DNA of 64,000 bases from Marinobacter panjinensis (GCF_005298175.1 NZ_SZYH01000001.1:372001-436000), one strand, 5' to 3'. Counted from the first letter of the stretch, positions 6,660-16,728 are shown. Notes: generated by a model from the sequence alone, not told the origin. A program made the numbers and translations.

Positions 6660-9617
6660 ATGCATAAGTCAGAGGCCGACACAGGCCCAAAGCCAACCGA
6701 GGAACACCTGCCAATTGTCGTGCTTGGCGCCTCCGCCGGCGGTCTGGAGGCATTGAAAGCGTTTTTTTCGGGGGCGCCGGACAAAGCCGGGTGTATCTAT
6801 CTGGTTATTACCCACCATAAAAGTGAAAAACAAAGCATGTTGCCCGAATTGCTTGCCCGCAGTTCCGGTAAACGGGCAGTGGAAATTGCCGATGGTATGG
6901 CGCCGGAACCTGACTGCATTTACACGAACCCTGCGACGGAGTGTTTTATCACGCTGGAGGGGGGGAAATTCAGGCTCCTTAGTGCGCGTGAAGCGTCGAC
7001 GTATACCCCGCAGCTGGACAAGTATGGCAACTCGCTAATGAAGGTTTACCACCCCATCGATTTTACCTTCCAGCAATTAGCGCAAGAGGTGGGGGGGCGG
7101 CTGACCGGTATTGTGTTGTCAGGGTCGGGTAGCGATGGCGCCATCGGGCTAAGGGCGGTAAAGGGCCAGGATGGCATGATCATGGTACAACAACCGGAGT
7201 CTGCCGAGTTCTCAGGTATGCCGGACAACGCAATAGCCACGGGTCTGGCTGATTTCATTCTATCGCCGGAAGACATGGGCGCGCAGTTGGCGAGCTACCT
7301 CCGCCATCGCAAAACGCTCAGTCTCGGTAAAGGTGGGGAAGAACTGATTTCGGCCGACCAACTCCGCCAAATATGCGAATTGTTACGGGAAAGAGTCGGC
7401 CATGATTTTTTGAGCTACAAGCCTAATACGATGAAGCGCCGGGTTGCTAAGCGCATGGCCTTGCACAGACTCCGGAAAGCCTCAGACTACCTGGAATATC
7501 TCTACCACAACGAAGATGAGGCTAACCATCTGTTTCGCGACATGCTGATTCGTGTGACAGAGTTTTTTCGGGACCCTGGACTTTGGGATTACTGTCGGAA
7601 CGACCTGTTTCCTGAAGTTTTGCAACAGCACGATTACAGTGACGGCTTTCGGGTCTGGGTCGCGGGGTGTTCTACGGGAGATGAGGCCTATTCGATTGCG
7701 ATTTTGCTGAATGAGGTGCTTCGCGAGAACAATCTCACCATGAGGGTTCACATATTCGCCTCAGATCTTGATGCGGAAGCCATTTCAATCGCCCGGCGAG
7801 GCGAGTACCCCGCCGGAATTGTCAATGAAGTTCCAGAGCCGTTGTTGAGCCGCTATTTTTCCTACAGCGAAGATCGGTACAAAATTCACAAATCGGTTCG
7901 CGAGCAGATTATCTTCGCGCCACACAACGTTATCAAAGATCCGCCATTCACCAACATGGATCTGATTTCCTGTCGCAATCTTCTGATTTATCTGAATCAG
8001 GATCTGCAGGCTGACCTGATCTCCCTGTTTCACATGTCGCTCCGAAATAAAGGCACTCTGGTGTTGGGGCCCTCAGAATCGGTCGGAGAAACATCCACGG
8101 CTTTTAAGACGGTTAATTCCAAGTGGAAAGTCTTCAGACGCAATCCTGACATATTCTCCGAACGGGTACCGATGCAGTACTTTCACGGCGGGCGGCGCAC
8201 GGACAGGTCGCTCTATCACGCCCAGGCCACGGCGCAGCCCCGCTTAAGCGATCAGCCGCCCATTGCCGAAAAGGTATTGAAGTTGCTGGCCAAGAAATTT
8301 GCGCCGGGTGCGCTTGTCATTAGTGAGCGCGGTGATATTTTCTATCTACATGGTGATGCCGGAAAATTCCTGGAGCCGGCCGAAGGCAAGCCCCGTTACA
8401 ATATTTTTGAAATGGGCAGAGGTGATTTGCCGAGAGAACTGCCCGCCATGATGCATTCAGCCGCGTCTTCGGAAGGCCGGATTGTTGAAAAAAAGTTCAA
8501 GATTGATCCTTCTGGCGATAGTCACGTGCTTGTGGGTGTGGAGAAACTGCAAGCGCCGGAGTCCATGCGCGGGCTCTTTCTGATCTTTTTCCATGACATC
8601 GAAACGACGAGCACCAGCCCGACAGTGACAGCGGAAGCTGGAGAGTCGCAGGACGAGGATGAGCCTGCCTCACAGGTTTTTGCACTGGAGAGGGACCTGG
8701 AGAAGTCGAGGGCCTCCTACCGGGCGTTGTTGGAACAGGTTGAAGACCAGAACGCAGAGCTCAGATCCGCCGTTGAAGAATTGCAGTCGACGAATGAGGA
8801 ACTGCAGAGCAGTAATGAAGAGCTGGAAACTTCCAAAGAGGAAACGCAATCGCTGTACGAGGAGTTGAGCACCATCAATTCGGAGTTGGTTGAAAAAGTG
8901 AACAGCCTGTCTGATGCCAACAACGATATGGCAAATCTGTTGAATAGCACGGCGATGGCGATTCTCTACCTGGACAACGAGCTTAAACTCAAGCGGTTTA
9001 CACAGAAGGCCAAGGATATCGTTGCCGTCCGGGAGTCGGACGAGGGGCGCCCCATCGGTGAGCTGGCCATTCACCTTAAAGGTGAACAATTCATTGAAGA
9101 CGCGCGGTCGGTATTGTCTACACTTAGGGGTATCGAGAAAGAGGTAAGGACAAATCAGGGAGGCTGGTACCTGATGAAATTGCTGCCTTACCGCACCCGG
9201 GACAACGTCGTGGATGGTTTGATCTGTACCTTTGTGGACATCAACGAAGTAAAAAGGAGTAAACGCTCGGAGTCTCATTTTCGGGAGCTTCTGTGGCAGC
9301 TTCCTCGCCCTTTTTTGTTGGTAGACTCTACGGGTGTAGTTGTACAGATCACGGTAGCTATGGCAAAGGCCCTTCAGCTGGACGGGCAATCGGTTGAAGG
9401 CATGCGGTTAACCGATGCTGTCAGGGAGCCGCAATCCTCTGACGGTATAGAGCAGTGTTTGAAGGCTATTTTTGAAGGCAGGCAGAAGACGTTGCAGTTG
9501 GCGGTTCAGCCAATCAGAACGAATAGCTCGGCAGAGGCTTCAACCCTGCAGCTGGAAATCAGGAAGCTCCCCGTGGCCTCCTCTGAATCAGAATTAGCAT
9601 GGGTGGGTCTACTATGA
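6660..9617 (+). CDS. CheB-CheR fusion with coiled coil and PAS domains
   Basis: A 985-residue cytoplasmic signalling protein. Residues ~18-200 form a CheB methylesterase domain: GASAGG (Ser25), THH (His52/53) and SGSGSDGAIG with the catalytic Asp near 159. Residues ~225-490 are a CheR methyltransferase with VAGCSTGDEAYS and SCRNLLIYL motifs. Then comes a Glu-rich coiled coil (repeats of STNEELQSSNEELE), a PAS-like region (~755-870) and a further region that may be another PAS. CheB lacks a receiver domain, as usual in this hybrid class. The gene overlaps the following histidine kinase gene by four bases (ATGA), so the two are translationally coupled. No MCP is adjacent; the methylated target is unknown. 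Confidence 0.9.
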   Translation: MHKSEADTGPKPTEEHLPIVVLGASAGGLEALKAFFSGAPDKAGCIYLVITHHKSEKQSMLPELLARSSGKRAVEIADGMAPEPDCIYTNPATECFITLEGGKFRLLSAREASTYTPQLDKYGNSLMKVYHPIDFTFQQLAQEVGGRLTGIVLSGSGSDGAIGLRAVKGQDGMIMVQQPESAEFSGMPDNAIATGLADFILSPEDMGAQLASYLRHRKTLSLGKGGEELISADQLRQICELLRERVGHDFLSYKPNTMKRRVAKRMALHRLRKASDYLEYLYHNEDEANHLFRDMLIRVTEFFRDPGLWDYCRNDLFPEVLQQHDYSDGFRVWVAGCSTGDEAYSIAILLNEVLRENNLTMRVHIFASDLDAEAISIARRGEYPAGIVNEVPEPLLSRYFSYSEDRYKIHKSVREQIIFAPHNVIKDPPFTNMDLISCRNLLIYLNQDLQADLISLFHMSLRNKGTLVLGPSESVGETSTAFKTVNSKWKVFRRNPDIFSERVPMQYFHGGRRTDRSLYHAQATAQPRLSDQPPIAEKVLKLLAKKFAPGALVISERGDIFYLHGDAGKFLEPAEGKPRYNIFEMGRGDLPRELPAMMHSAASSEGRIVEKKFKIDPSGDSHVLVGVEKLQAPESMRGLFLIFFHDIETTSTSPTVTAEAGESQDEDEPASQVFALERDLEKSRASYRALLEQVEDQNAELRSAVEELQSTNEELQSSNEELETSKEETQSLYEELSTINSELVEKVNSLSDANNDMANLLNSTAMAILYLDNELKLKRFTQKAKDIVAVRESDEGRPIGELAIHLKGEQFIEDARSVLSTLRGIEKEVRTNQGGWYLMKLLPYRTRDNVVDGLICTFVDINEVKRSKRSESHFRELLWQLPRPFLLVDSTGVVVQITVAMAKALQLDGQSVEGMRLTDAVREPQSSDGIEQCLKAIFEGRQKTLQLAVQPIRTNSSAEASTLQLEIRKLPVASSESELAWVGLL

Positions 9618-11269
9618 AAGAGTCGCGCAACGATTATGATGCCTTGAGCCGGGATCTCCGTGCGATAGCTGAAACGAAACTTCGGGAACGAAGAGCAAAT
9701 GGCGAAGAAGAAGAAGAGGAAGAGGAAGAAGATCTCAAGAGCCTGGTCGAAGAACTGAGCATTCATCAGCTTGAACTCGAAGTCCAGAATGAAGAACTGA
9801 GGAAAATCCAGCACGACCTGCGGGCGGCTCACGATCGGTACGCAGTACTCTATGACAAGGCCCCTGTGGCATTTCTGACGCTTTCGACAAAGGGCCAGGT
9901 TCTCAACTGTAACCGTGCCGCTTCGACTCTGTTCGGGAGGCCGCGAACTCATATCATCGATCACTTCCTGCACGAATTCGTAGCTGCAGAGTGTCAGGAT
10001 GCTCTTCATCTGCACTGCTATGCTCTGATAAATCATTCGCAGACTCAGGCAACGGCACTCAATTTGAAAACCAGTGGTGATGTGCCCCGGACTGTCCTGC
10101 TGGAAAGCGAACTTGACAGCCAGCTTATCCCGGGGGAGCTCAGTTGGTTTGCATCACTGACGGACATTTCGGACCAGAAAAAGCTGGAGGCGGAGCTATC
10201 CAGCCTCAACCGTGAGCTTGAGGAACGGGTACAGGAGCGCGCGAGGCAGTATCTGGCCAGTCGTCAGGAGACGCTGGCGGTTTTGAATGCGGCAGCGGAT
10301 CCCATTATCACAATCGATTCAGAAGGCCTGATCCAATCCCTGAATCGCGCCACCTGCAGGGTTTTCGGCTACGCTGAAGATGAATTGTTGGGCATCAATT
10401 TACGTACTCTGCTCACGAATGCTGGCGTCGATGTCTTCAGGCGAGCGTTAGAGGACTGTGCGGAGGAGGAGGTAGGTAAGGCGCCGAAAGTGCGCAGGGA
10501 AGCTCTGTGGCGAATGAAAAACGGCACAAAAGTCCCTGTTGAGATGGCCCTGGCACGCATCGATGAGGCCAAGCATTTCACCATCGTTTTGCGGGACCTG
10601 CGAGATAAGAAGCGCCTCGAGTTGGAAGTGATGCAGGTGACAGAGAGTGAGCGCAGCCGGATTAGCCGAGAGCTTCACGACAGCCTTGGCCAGGAACTCG
10701 CAGCCATGTCCATAGACACCCGGTTGATCGCTGAGGACAAGGCCGGGATTGACGAGGCCACGGCGTCGAAATTCCGGCGATTCAGTGAACAGCTGCAACG
10801 ATGTATTGTGCAGCTTAGAACGATCATCTTCGATCTTGCTCCGATTGACGTTTCAGATGGTGATCTGGTAGACGCTCTTGAGGCGCTGGTGCGGAGCATT
10901 CCGGAACAGGATGACCTCAAGTGCAGCTTCCACCTCTCGCACTCTGAGTCATTGATGGCGTTACCTCGCGAGACCGAAATACAGTTGCTCAGGATTGCTC
11001 AGGAGGGAGTACATAATGCCCGCAAACATTCCGGTGCCAAGCAGATCGTGGTAGCGCTTTCCGGAAAAGGTGGTGGTGTCGAACTCCAGATTATCGATGA
11101 TGGCCGCGGGGTGCCTCGGAAGAAGCGATCCAGCTTCGCGGGCCAGGGGTTTCGGATCATGGAGTACCGTTGTAGCCTGATTGGAGGGGAACTGGAGATC
11201 ATGAACTACCGCCCGAACGGCACCAAGGTTGTGTGCCGGATTGAGCAGGCTCCAGCCTCCGAAGAATAG
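9614..11269 (+). CDS. PAS-containing histidine kinase, NarL/DegS type
   Basis: A 551-residue kinase without membrane segments. Two PAS domains (residues ~70-185 and ~220-330) precede a HisKA_3 dimerisation domain with the phosphoacceptor in SRELHDSLGQ and a HATPase domain with EGVHNARKHSG and DDGRGVP. I chose ATG 9614 because it overlaps the upstream stop (ATGA) and has GGTGG six bases upstream; an in-frame ATG lies at 9599. The N-terminus carries nine consecutive Glu codons (about 9704-9730), a near-perfect GAA/GAG repeat. The HisKA_3 class pairs with LuxR-type regulators, and the next gene is one. Confidence 0.9.
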   Translation: MKESRNDYDALSRDLRAIAETKLRERRANGEEEEEEEEEDLKSLVEELSIHQLELEVQNEELRKIQHDLRAAHDRYAVLYDKAPVAFLTLSTKGQVLNCNRAASTLFGRPRTHIIDHFLHEFVAAECQDALHLHCYALINHSQTQATALNLKTSGDVPRTVLLESELDSQLIPGELSWFASLTDISDQKKLEAELSSLNRELEERVQERARQYLASRQETLAVLNAAADPIITIDSEGLIQSLNRATCRVFGYAEDELLGINLRTLLTNAGVDVFRRALEDCAEEEVGKAPKVRREALWRMKNGTKVPVEMALARIDEAKHFTIVLRDLRDKKRLELEVMQVTESERSRISRELHDSLGQELAAMSIDTRLIAEDKAGIDEATASKFRRFSEQLQRCIVQLRTIIFDLAPIDVSDGDLVDALEALVRSIPEQDDLKCSFHLSHSESLMALPRETEIQLLRIAQEGVHNARKHSGAKQIVVALSGKGGGVELQIIDDGRGVPRKKRSSFAGQGFRIMEYRCSLIGGELEIMNYRPNGTKVVCRIEQAPASEE

Positions 11270-11279
11270 GGTGATGACC

Positions 11280-11963
11280 ATGAAAACCACCATAATGATC
11301 GTGGACGACCACCCCATAGTCAGGGAAGGACTTGCTAACCTGATTGGCCGGGACGATCGCTATCAGATTGTCGCCGAAGCGGCGGGGGCGACTGAAGCCA
11401 TGAGGTTTATAGAAAAGAAGCCGCCCGACATGGTTATTGTGGATCTCACGCTCGCGGAGGGCAGTGGCCTGCAACTGATCAAACGAATCCATTCGGAAAA
11501 ACCGGCCATCAGAATCCTTGTTGCCTCCATGCACGACGATATGATCTACGCTGAGCGCTCATTGAGAGCCGGTGCCAATGGCTACATCAATAAAGAGCAG
11601 GCGGCATCAAAGCTCATAAGCGCCATAGAGGAGGTGTTGCGAGGCAATATTTACCTGGATCCAGCCGTGGCATCCCATATTGTCCAGCGCCGGACGCAGA
11701 AGCAGTTTCCCGTTGGGGAACGGCCAGAAGACGTGTTGTCGGACCGCGAACTGGAAATTTTTGCATTGCTGGGCAAGGGGCTCTCCTCGAAGGAAATCGC
11801 CGGTCAGCTAAGTGTTAGTCCAAAGACCGTGGACTCTCATCGCTTTCACATAAAAAAGAAGCTGGGGGTTTCCAAACATTCGGAACTATTGCAGCGGGCA
11901 CTGGCATGGAAAACAAATGCCAGCGATCCCCCGGACCAGGATAATGTTCTGATAGGAGAGTAA
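11280..11963 (+). CDS. LuxR/NarL-family response regulator
   Basis: A 227-residue two-domain regulator. The receiver has the acidic pair in MIVDDHP, the phospho-Asp in MVIVDLTLAEG and the Lys in INKEQA. The C-terminal helix-turn-helix of the LuxR type has LSDRELEIFALLGKG and the recognition helix VSPKTVDSHRFHI. It begins 10 bases after the kinase stop, so it is the cognate partner of that kinase. I chose ATG 11280 because AGG at 11268-11270 is well placed. ATG 11274 is possible; 11229 lies inside the kinase gene and is unlikely. Targets are unknown. Confidence 0.92.
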   Translation: MKTTIMIVDDHPIVREGLANLIGRDDRYQIVAEAAGATEAMRFIEKKPPDMVIVDLTLAEGSGLQLIKRIHSEKPAIRILVASMHDDMIYAERSLRAGANGYINKEQAASKLISAIEEVLRGNIYLDPAVASHIVQRRTQKQFPVGERPEDVLSDRELEIFALLGKGLSSKEIAGQLSVSPKTVDSHRFHIKKKLGVSKHSELLQRALAWKTNASDPPDQDNVLIGE

Positions 11964-12057
11964 TGGGTGCACCTCAGGGATCTTGTTATCCTGCTTCCCA
12001 TCCTCTGGCGTCATCCCAGTCTTATATGATTCAATGATTAAAAGCTAGTAAGGTCAG

Positions 12058-12074
12058 CCAGCAAAGCTGGTTTT
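12058..12074 (+). terminator. Weak hairpin with T run between regulator and formate dehydrogenase
   Basis: CCAGC-AAA-GCTGG followed by TTTT, 95 bases after the response regulator and 27 before the formate dehydrogenase start. The stem is only five pairs and the T run short, so it may attenuate rather than stop transcription. Confidence 0.3.
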
Positions 12075-12100
12075 GATACCTCGGCGCCTGGTCAAAGACA

Positions 12101-13816
12101 ATGAGTATAGACGATAAGAAGGTCAAACGCCGGCGCTCAGCGCTTCGAGGCCGGCAACTCGAACCAGTTTTGTTGTCGGAGTTGCGGGACCTGATCGGTG
12201 ACGAACGTATTGATTCGTCGTTGCGTGACCGCGATCGTTTGATCGAGCATCTGCATACAGTGCAGGACGATTACGGTTATCTCTCCATGCCCCACCTTCG
12301 CGCCTTGGCCTCCTTCATGAATCTGCCAATGGCCGCCATCTATGAAACGGCTACCTTTTACGCCCATTTCGATGTGGTTCACGACGAGCAAACGCCACCA
12401 CCGGCAATAACCCTGCGTGTATGTGATTCGCTTTCGTGCCAACTGGCCGGCGCAGAGGCGTTGCATCAAGCGTTATTTGATGGGGCTGATCCCGAAACGG
12501 TGAGGGTACTGCGCGCGCCCTGCATGGGGCGCTGCGAAACTGCGCCCGTGGTAGCCGTTGGGCATCATCATGTGCTGAATGCCAACGCCCGGAATGTTGG
12601 GGCCGCGGTAGAGCAGCGACAGGTTCAGCCAGAGGAGATCTCCTGGCAACGTCTGTCGGATTATTGTTCGTCCGGTGGTTATCAATTGCTGGCCGATTGC
12701 CGTGAAGGGCGGGTGAACATTGAAGCGCTGAAGAAGGAACTCGAGCATGCTGGCCTGCGCGGCCTAGGCGGCGCCGGATTCCCCACCTTCCGCAAATGGC
12801 AGGCCGTACGGGCTGAGCCGGGGCCACGCTACGCGGTGATCAACGCCGACGAAGGTGAACCTGGCACTTTCAAGGATCGCTATTACCTGGAACGTGAACC
12901 CCACGGATTCCTCGAGGGCGCACTGGTTAGCGCCTGGGTGGTTGAGGCGAGGGCCCTATACATTTACCTGCGGGACGAGTATCCCGGGCTGCGCAGAGTG
13001 CTGACCGAAGCCATTGCCGAACTGGAAGCGGCCGAAATCGTCGCGCCGGGTTTTATCATCCTGCGCCGTGGCGCCGGGGCCTACATCTGTGGCGAGGAAT
13101 CCGCACTGATCGAGTCCCTGGAGGGCAAACCCGGCAAACCTCGTCATCGTCCGCCGTTCGTTGCCCAGAAAGGACTGTTTGGCCAGCCCACCCTGGTGAA
13201 CAACGTCGAGACCGTTTACTGGATTCCGCGCATCCACGCCCAGGGCGCCGACTGGTTCGCCAGCCAGGGGCGGCATGGTCGTCGCGGCCTCCGAAGCTTC
13301 TCGGTCTCCGGTCGGGTCGCGCGACCCGGGGTGCATGTCGCGCCTGCGGGCATCACCCTCAATGAGTTGATCGAGGAATACTGCGGTGGCATGGCCGAAG
13401 GGCATCGCCTGCTGGCCTATCTGCCCGGCGGGGCGTCCGGCGGAATACTGCCAGCCAGCAAAGCAGATATCCCGCTGGACTTCGACACTCTGCAAGAACA
13501 TGGCTGCTTTATCGGCTCCGCCGCGGTGATCGTTCTGTCGGATCAGGACGATTTGGCCGCCGCGGCCTCCAACCTTTTGGGTTTTTTCGCGGATGAGTCC
13601 TGCGGGCAGTGCACTCCCTGCCGTGTGGGCACAGAGAAGATGCTCACGTTACTGGAACGCGATACCTGGGATGAGGAGACGCTCCAGCAGCTGGCCAGGG
13701 TGATGGCGGATGCTTCCATCTGCGGTCTGGGCCAGGCCGCACCCAATCCGGTACTGAGTCTGCTGCGAGACTTCCGCAGCGAACTCGCCCACAGCAACCT
13801 GATCGCCAAAGGTTAG
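12101..13816 (+). CDS. NAD-dependent formate dehydrogenase, diaphorase (beta) subunit, NuoE-NuoF fusion
   Basis: A 571-residue flavo-iron-sulfur subunit passing electrons from the formate-oxidising subunit to NAD+. Residues ~25-170 are NuoE/FdsG-like with a [2Fe-2S] site (CDSLSC and CMGRC). The rest is NuoF/FdsB-like: RGLGGAGFPTFRKW and NADEGEPGTFKDR for FMN/NADH binding, then the [4Fe-4S] motif CGQCTPC near residue 505. In Cupriavidus these are two genes (FdsG, FdsB); here they are fused, at nearly the same length as the beta subunit of Methylobacterium FDH1. The alpha subunit gene follows after 12 bases. No obvious Shine-Dalgarno precedes the ATG. Confidence 0.92.
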   Translation: MSIDDKKVKRRRSALRGRQLEPVLLSELRDLIGDERIDSSLRDRDRLIEHLHTVQDDYGYLSMPHLRALASFMNLPMAAIYETATFYAHFDVVHDEQTPPPAITLRVCDSLSCQLAGAEALHQALFDGADPETVRVLRAPCMGRCETAPVVAVGHHHVLNANARNVGAAVEQRQVQPEEISWQRLSDYCSSGGYQLLADCREGRVNIEALKKELEHAGLRGLGGAGFPTFRKWQAVRAEPGPRYAVINADEGEPGTFKDRYYLEREPHGFLEGALVSAWVVEARALYIYLRDEYPGLRRVLTEAIAELEAAEIVAPGFIILRRGAGAYICGEESALIESLEGKPGKPRHRPPFVAQKGLFGQPTLVNNVETVYWIPRIHAQGADWFASQGRHGRRGLRSFSVSGRVARPGVHVAPAGITLNELIEEYCGGMAEGHRLLAYLPGGASGGILPASKADIPLDFDTLQEHGCFIGSAAVIVLSDQDDLAAAASNLLGFFADESCGQCTPCRVGTEKMLTLLERDTWDEETLQQLARVMADASICGLGQAAPNPVLSLLRDFRSELAHSNLIAKG

Positions 13817-13828
13817 GGGGAGGCAGCC

Positions 13829-16711
13829 ATGAGCGATGCAACCACAAGCTTTACCCTGACACTCGACGACGTTGACGTTCAGGCCTACCCCGGCGAAACC
13901 CTGTGGCAGGTCGCCAAGCGCGCCGGTGAGACTATCCCGCACCTGTGCTTCAAAGACGTCCCAGGTTACCGCGCGGATGGCAATTGCCGCGCCTGCATGG
14001 TGGAAGTGGAGGGGGAGCGGGTGCTTGCTGCCAGCTGTATTCGCGAGGCAGCGCCCGGCATGGTGGTGCGAAGCGCAGCCTCCACCCGTGCCCAGGATGC
14101 CCGCAGAGCGGTGCTGGAATTGTTGCTGGCCGATCAGCCTGAACGAGCGCAAAGCCCGGACCAGTCCAGCCACCTGTGGCATACGGCGGATCAACTGGCC
14201 ATCGATGCGGGTGCCGTGCGCCAGCGCCTCCCGGCCCTTTCAGAGCGCGACGAGCCCACGGTTCACCATGTTGCCCCGCGATCGGATTCGCTGGCCCATG
14301 CCCAGGGCCATGATGCCACTCATTCTGCCATGCACGTGAATCTGGATGCCTGCATCACCTGCGGCTTATGCGAGCGCGCCTGCCGTGAAGTGCAGGGCAA
14401 CGACGTTATCGGCCTGGCGCACCGTGGTGCTGCGTCCAAGGTGGTGTTCGATTTCGATGACCCTATGGGAGACAGCACCTGCGTTGCCTGCGGCGAGTGT
14501 GTGCAGGCCTGCCCAACCGGGGCACTGATGCCCGCGACCCTGATCGATGCCCAGGGCCGCGGAGACTCCGCCACGGCCGATCGCACCGTGGATTCTGTTT
14601 GTCCTTATTGCGGGGTGGGCTGCCAACTGACCTATCACGTGAAAGACGAGCCTGCCAACGCCAAAGCAGGGGCAGGCGAGCACCGGGGGCGCATCCTTTT
14701 TGTTGAAGGCAGAGATGGGCCCTCGAACCAGGGCCGGCTCTGTGTGAAGGGCCGTTTCGGCTTCGACTATCCGTCGCACCCGGCGCGGCTCAGCCGGCCG
14801 CTGATCCGCCGGGAGGGCGTGCCCAAGGGGCTCGACCCCGACTTTGATCCGGCCAATCCGTTAACTCACTTCCGAGAGGCAAGCTGGGAAGAGGCACTGG
14901 ATCTTGCGGCCAGCGGATTAACCCAACTTAAAACACAACACGGACCGGATGCGCTGGCCGGCTTCGGCAGCGCCAAGTGCTCCAACGAAGAAGCCTGGTT
15001 GTTCCAGAAACTGGTGCGTACCGGTTTCGGCTCCAATCACGTTGACCACTGCACGCGGCTTTGTCACGCCAGCTCCGTGGCAGCGCTGATGGAATGCCTG
15101 GGCTCTGGCGCCGTCACCGCCTCCTTCATGCAGGCGCTCGAGGCCGATGTGGTGATCCTTACCGGCTGCAATCCGGCGGTGAACCATCCGGTGGCCGCCA
15201 CCTACTTCAAGCAGGCGGCACGAAACGGCACCAAGCTGATCATCATTGATCCCCGGGGCCAGGCGCTGGATGCCTATGCCTGGCGTAGCCTGCGTTTCTC
15301 GCCGGGCGGCGACGTGTCACTGTTTAACGCGATGCTCAATGTGATTATCAGCGAAGGGCTCTATGACCAGGCCTACATTGATGCCCACACCGAGGGCTTC
15401 GAGGCACTGGCCGCCAGTGTTGTGGATATGACACCGGAGGTGATGAGCCCGGTCTGCGGCGTTGAACCAGAGGTTATTCGCGAAGTGGCCCGCGCTTACG
15501 CGGAGGCCGACAGAGCGATGATTTTCTGGGGCATGGGGATTTCCCAGCACGTGCACGGTACCGACAACGCCCGCTGCCTTATTTCCCTGGCACTGGCATG
15601 TGGCCATACCGGCCGGCCCGGCACCGGCCTGCATCCTTTGCGCGGGCAAAACAACGTGCAGGGCGCATCCGACGCTGGCTTGATCCCCATGGTACTGCCG
15701 GACTACCAACCGGTAGGAGACGCCCAGCTGCGCGCTGCCTTCGAAGAACTATGGAACACCGAACTGGACCCGGAGCCCGGGCTCACCGTTGTGGAGATTA
15801 TGGACGCGATCACGGCGGGCACGATCAAGGGCATGTATATCCTCGGCGAGAACCCCGCGATGTCTGACCCGGATCTGACACACGCCCGGGCCGCGCTCGG
15901 TTCCCTGGAGCACCTGGTGGTGCAGGACCTGTTCGTCACCGAGACCGCCCAGTTTGCCGACGTTATCCTGCCTGCCGCCGCCTGGTCGGAAAAAACAGGC
16001 ACCGTCACCAACACCAACCGGCAGGTGCAAATGGGCCGTGCCGCGCTGCCGCCGCCAGGAGAGGCAAAGCCCGACTGGTGGATTATCCAGGAAATTGCAC
16101 GGCGTTTCGGGCTGGGTTGGAATTATGCCGGCCCCGAGCAAGTGTTTGCCGAGATGAAGCAGGGTATGCATTCACTGGATCATATCTCCTGGTCCCGCCT
16201 GGAACGCGAAGGATCGGTGACCTATCCATGTCCGGCCGACGACGCCCCAGGGCAGGACGTTGTCTTCTCGGATGCCTTTCCACGTGCCGGGGGCCGGGCC
16301 AGGTTCTCTCCAACCCGGCCGCTGCCGCCGGACGAGCCAGTGGATGAAGCCTATCCCATCGTGTTACTCACCGGTCGATTACTTGAGCACTGGCACACCG
16401 GCGCCATGACCCGTCGCAGCCGGGTACTGGATGAGCGGGAGCCCGAAGCTGCGGCCTACCTGGCACCGGCGGAGTTGGCGCGCCTGGGCGTCGAAGCGGG
16501 TGATGCTATCGACGTTGTCACCCGGCGCGGCAGCATCACCCTGACGGCGCGGGTGGATCAGACAATGGCCGAAGGCATGGTGTTCGTTCCCTTCGCCTTC
16601 GTGGAGGCGGCCGCCAACATTCTCACCAACCCGGCGCTGGACCCGGACGGGAAGATTCCGGAGTTCAAGTACGCAGCATGCCGGTTGAGCCCGGCCTGGC
16701 TTCCGAAGTAG
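13829..16711 (+). CDS. NAD-dependent formate dehydrogenase, catalytic (alpha) subunit
   Basis: A 960-residue molybdopterin (Mo or W) enzyme oxidising formate to CO2. The N-terminus is a NuoG-like [2Fe-2S] domain (CRAC and neighbouring Cys), followed by two [4Fe-4S] clusters (CITCGLCERAC, CVACGECVQACP) and the CPYCGVGC cluster of the FdhF core. The metal ligand is a Cys, not selenocysteine, in VDHCTRLCHASS. A strong GGGGGAGG site precedes the ATG. With the fused beta subunit it forms a two-subunit enzyme like Methylobacterium FDH1. No fdhD/fdsC-type or cofactor-insertion gene is adjacent. The convergent neighbour is the CIA30-like gene. Confidence 0.93.
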   Translation: MSDATTSFTLTLDDVDVQAYPGETLWQVAKRAGETIPHLCFKDVPGYRADGNCRACMVEVEGERVLAASCIREAAPGMVVRSAASTRAQDARRAVLELLLADQPERAQSPDQSSHLWHTADQLAIDAGAVRQRLPALSERDEPTVHHVAPRSDSLAHAQGHDATHSAMHVNLDACITCGLCERACREVQGNDVIGLAHRGAASKVVFDFDDPMGDSTCVACGECVQACPTGALMPATLIDAQGRGDSATADRTVDSVCPYCGVGCQLTYHVKDEPANAKAGAGEHRGRILFVEGRDGPSNQGRLCVKGRFGFDYPSHPARLSRPLIRREGVPKGLDPDFDPANPLTHFREASWEEALDLAASGLTQLKTQHGPDALAGFGSAKCSNEEAWLFQKLVRTGFGSNHVDHCTRLCHASSVAALMECLGSGAVTASFMQALEADVVILTGCNPAVNHPVAATYFKQAARNGTKLIIIDPRGQALDAYAWRSLRFSPGGDVSLFNAMLNVIISEGLYDQAYIDAHTEGFEALAASVVDMTPEVMSPVCGVEPEVIREVARAYAEADRAMIFWGMGISQHVHGTDNARCLISLALACGHTGRPGTGLHPLRGQNNVQGASDAGLIPMVLPDYQPVGDAQLRAAFEELWNTELDPEPGLTVVEIMDAITAGTIKGMYILGENPAMSDPDLTHARAALGSLEHLVVQDLFVTETAQFADVILPAAAWSEKTGTVTNTNRQVQMGRAALPPPGEAKPDWWIIQEIARRFGLGWNYAGPEQVFAEMKQGMHSLDHISWSRLEREGSVTYPCPADDAPGQDVVFSDAFPRAGGRARFSPTRPLPPDEPVDEAYPIVLLTGRLLEHWHTGAMTRRSRVLDEREPEAAAYLAPAELARLGVEAGDAIDVVTRRGSITLTARVDQTMAEGMVFVPFAFVEAAANILTNPALDPDGKIPEFKYAACRLSPAWLPK

Positions 16712-16728
16712 ACCGTCTCATCCAGAAG

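Noticed and set aside
9599..9617. Upstream ATG of the histidine kinase at 9599
   Set aside because: ATG 9614 has a better ribosome site and the common ATGA overlap.
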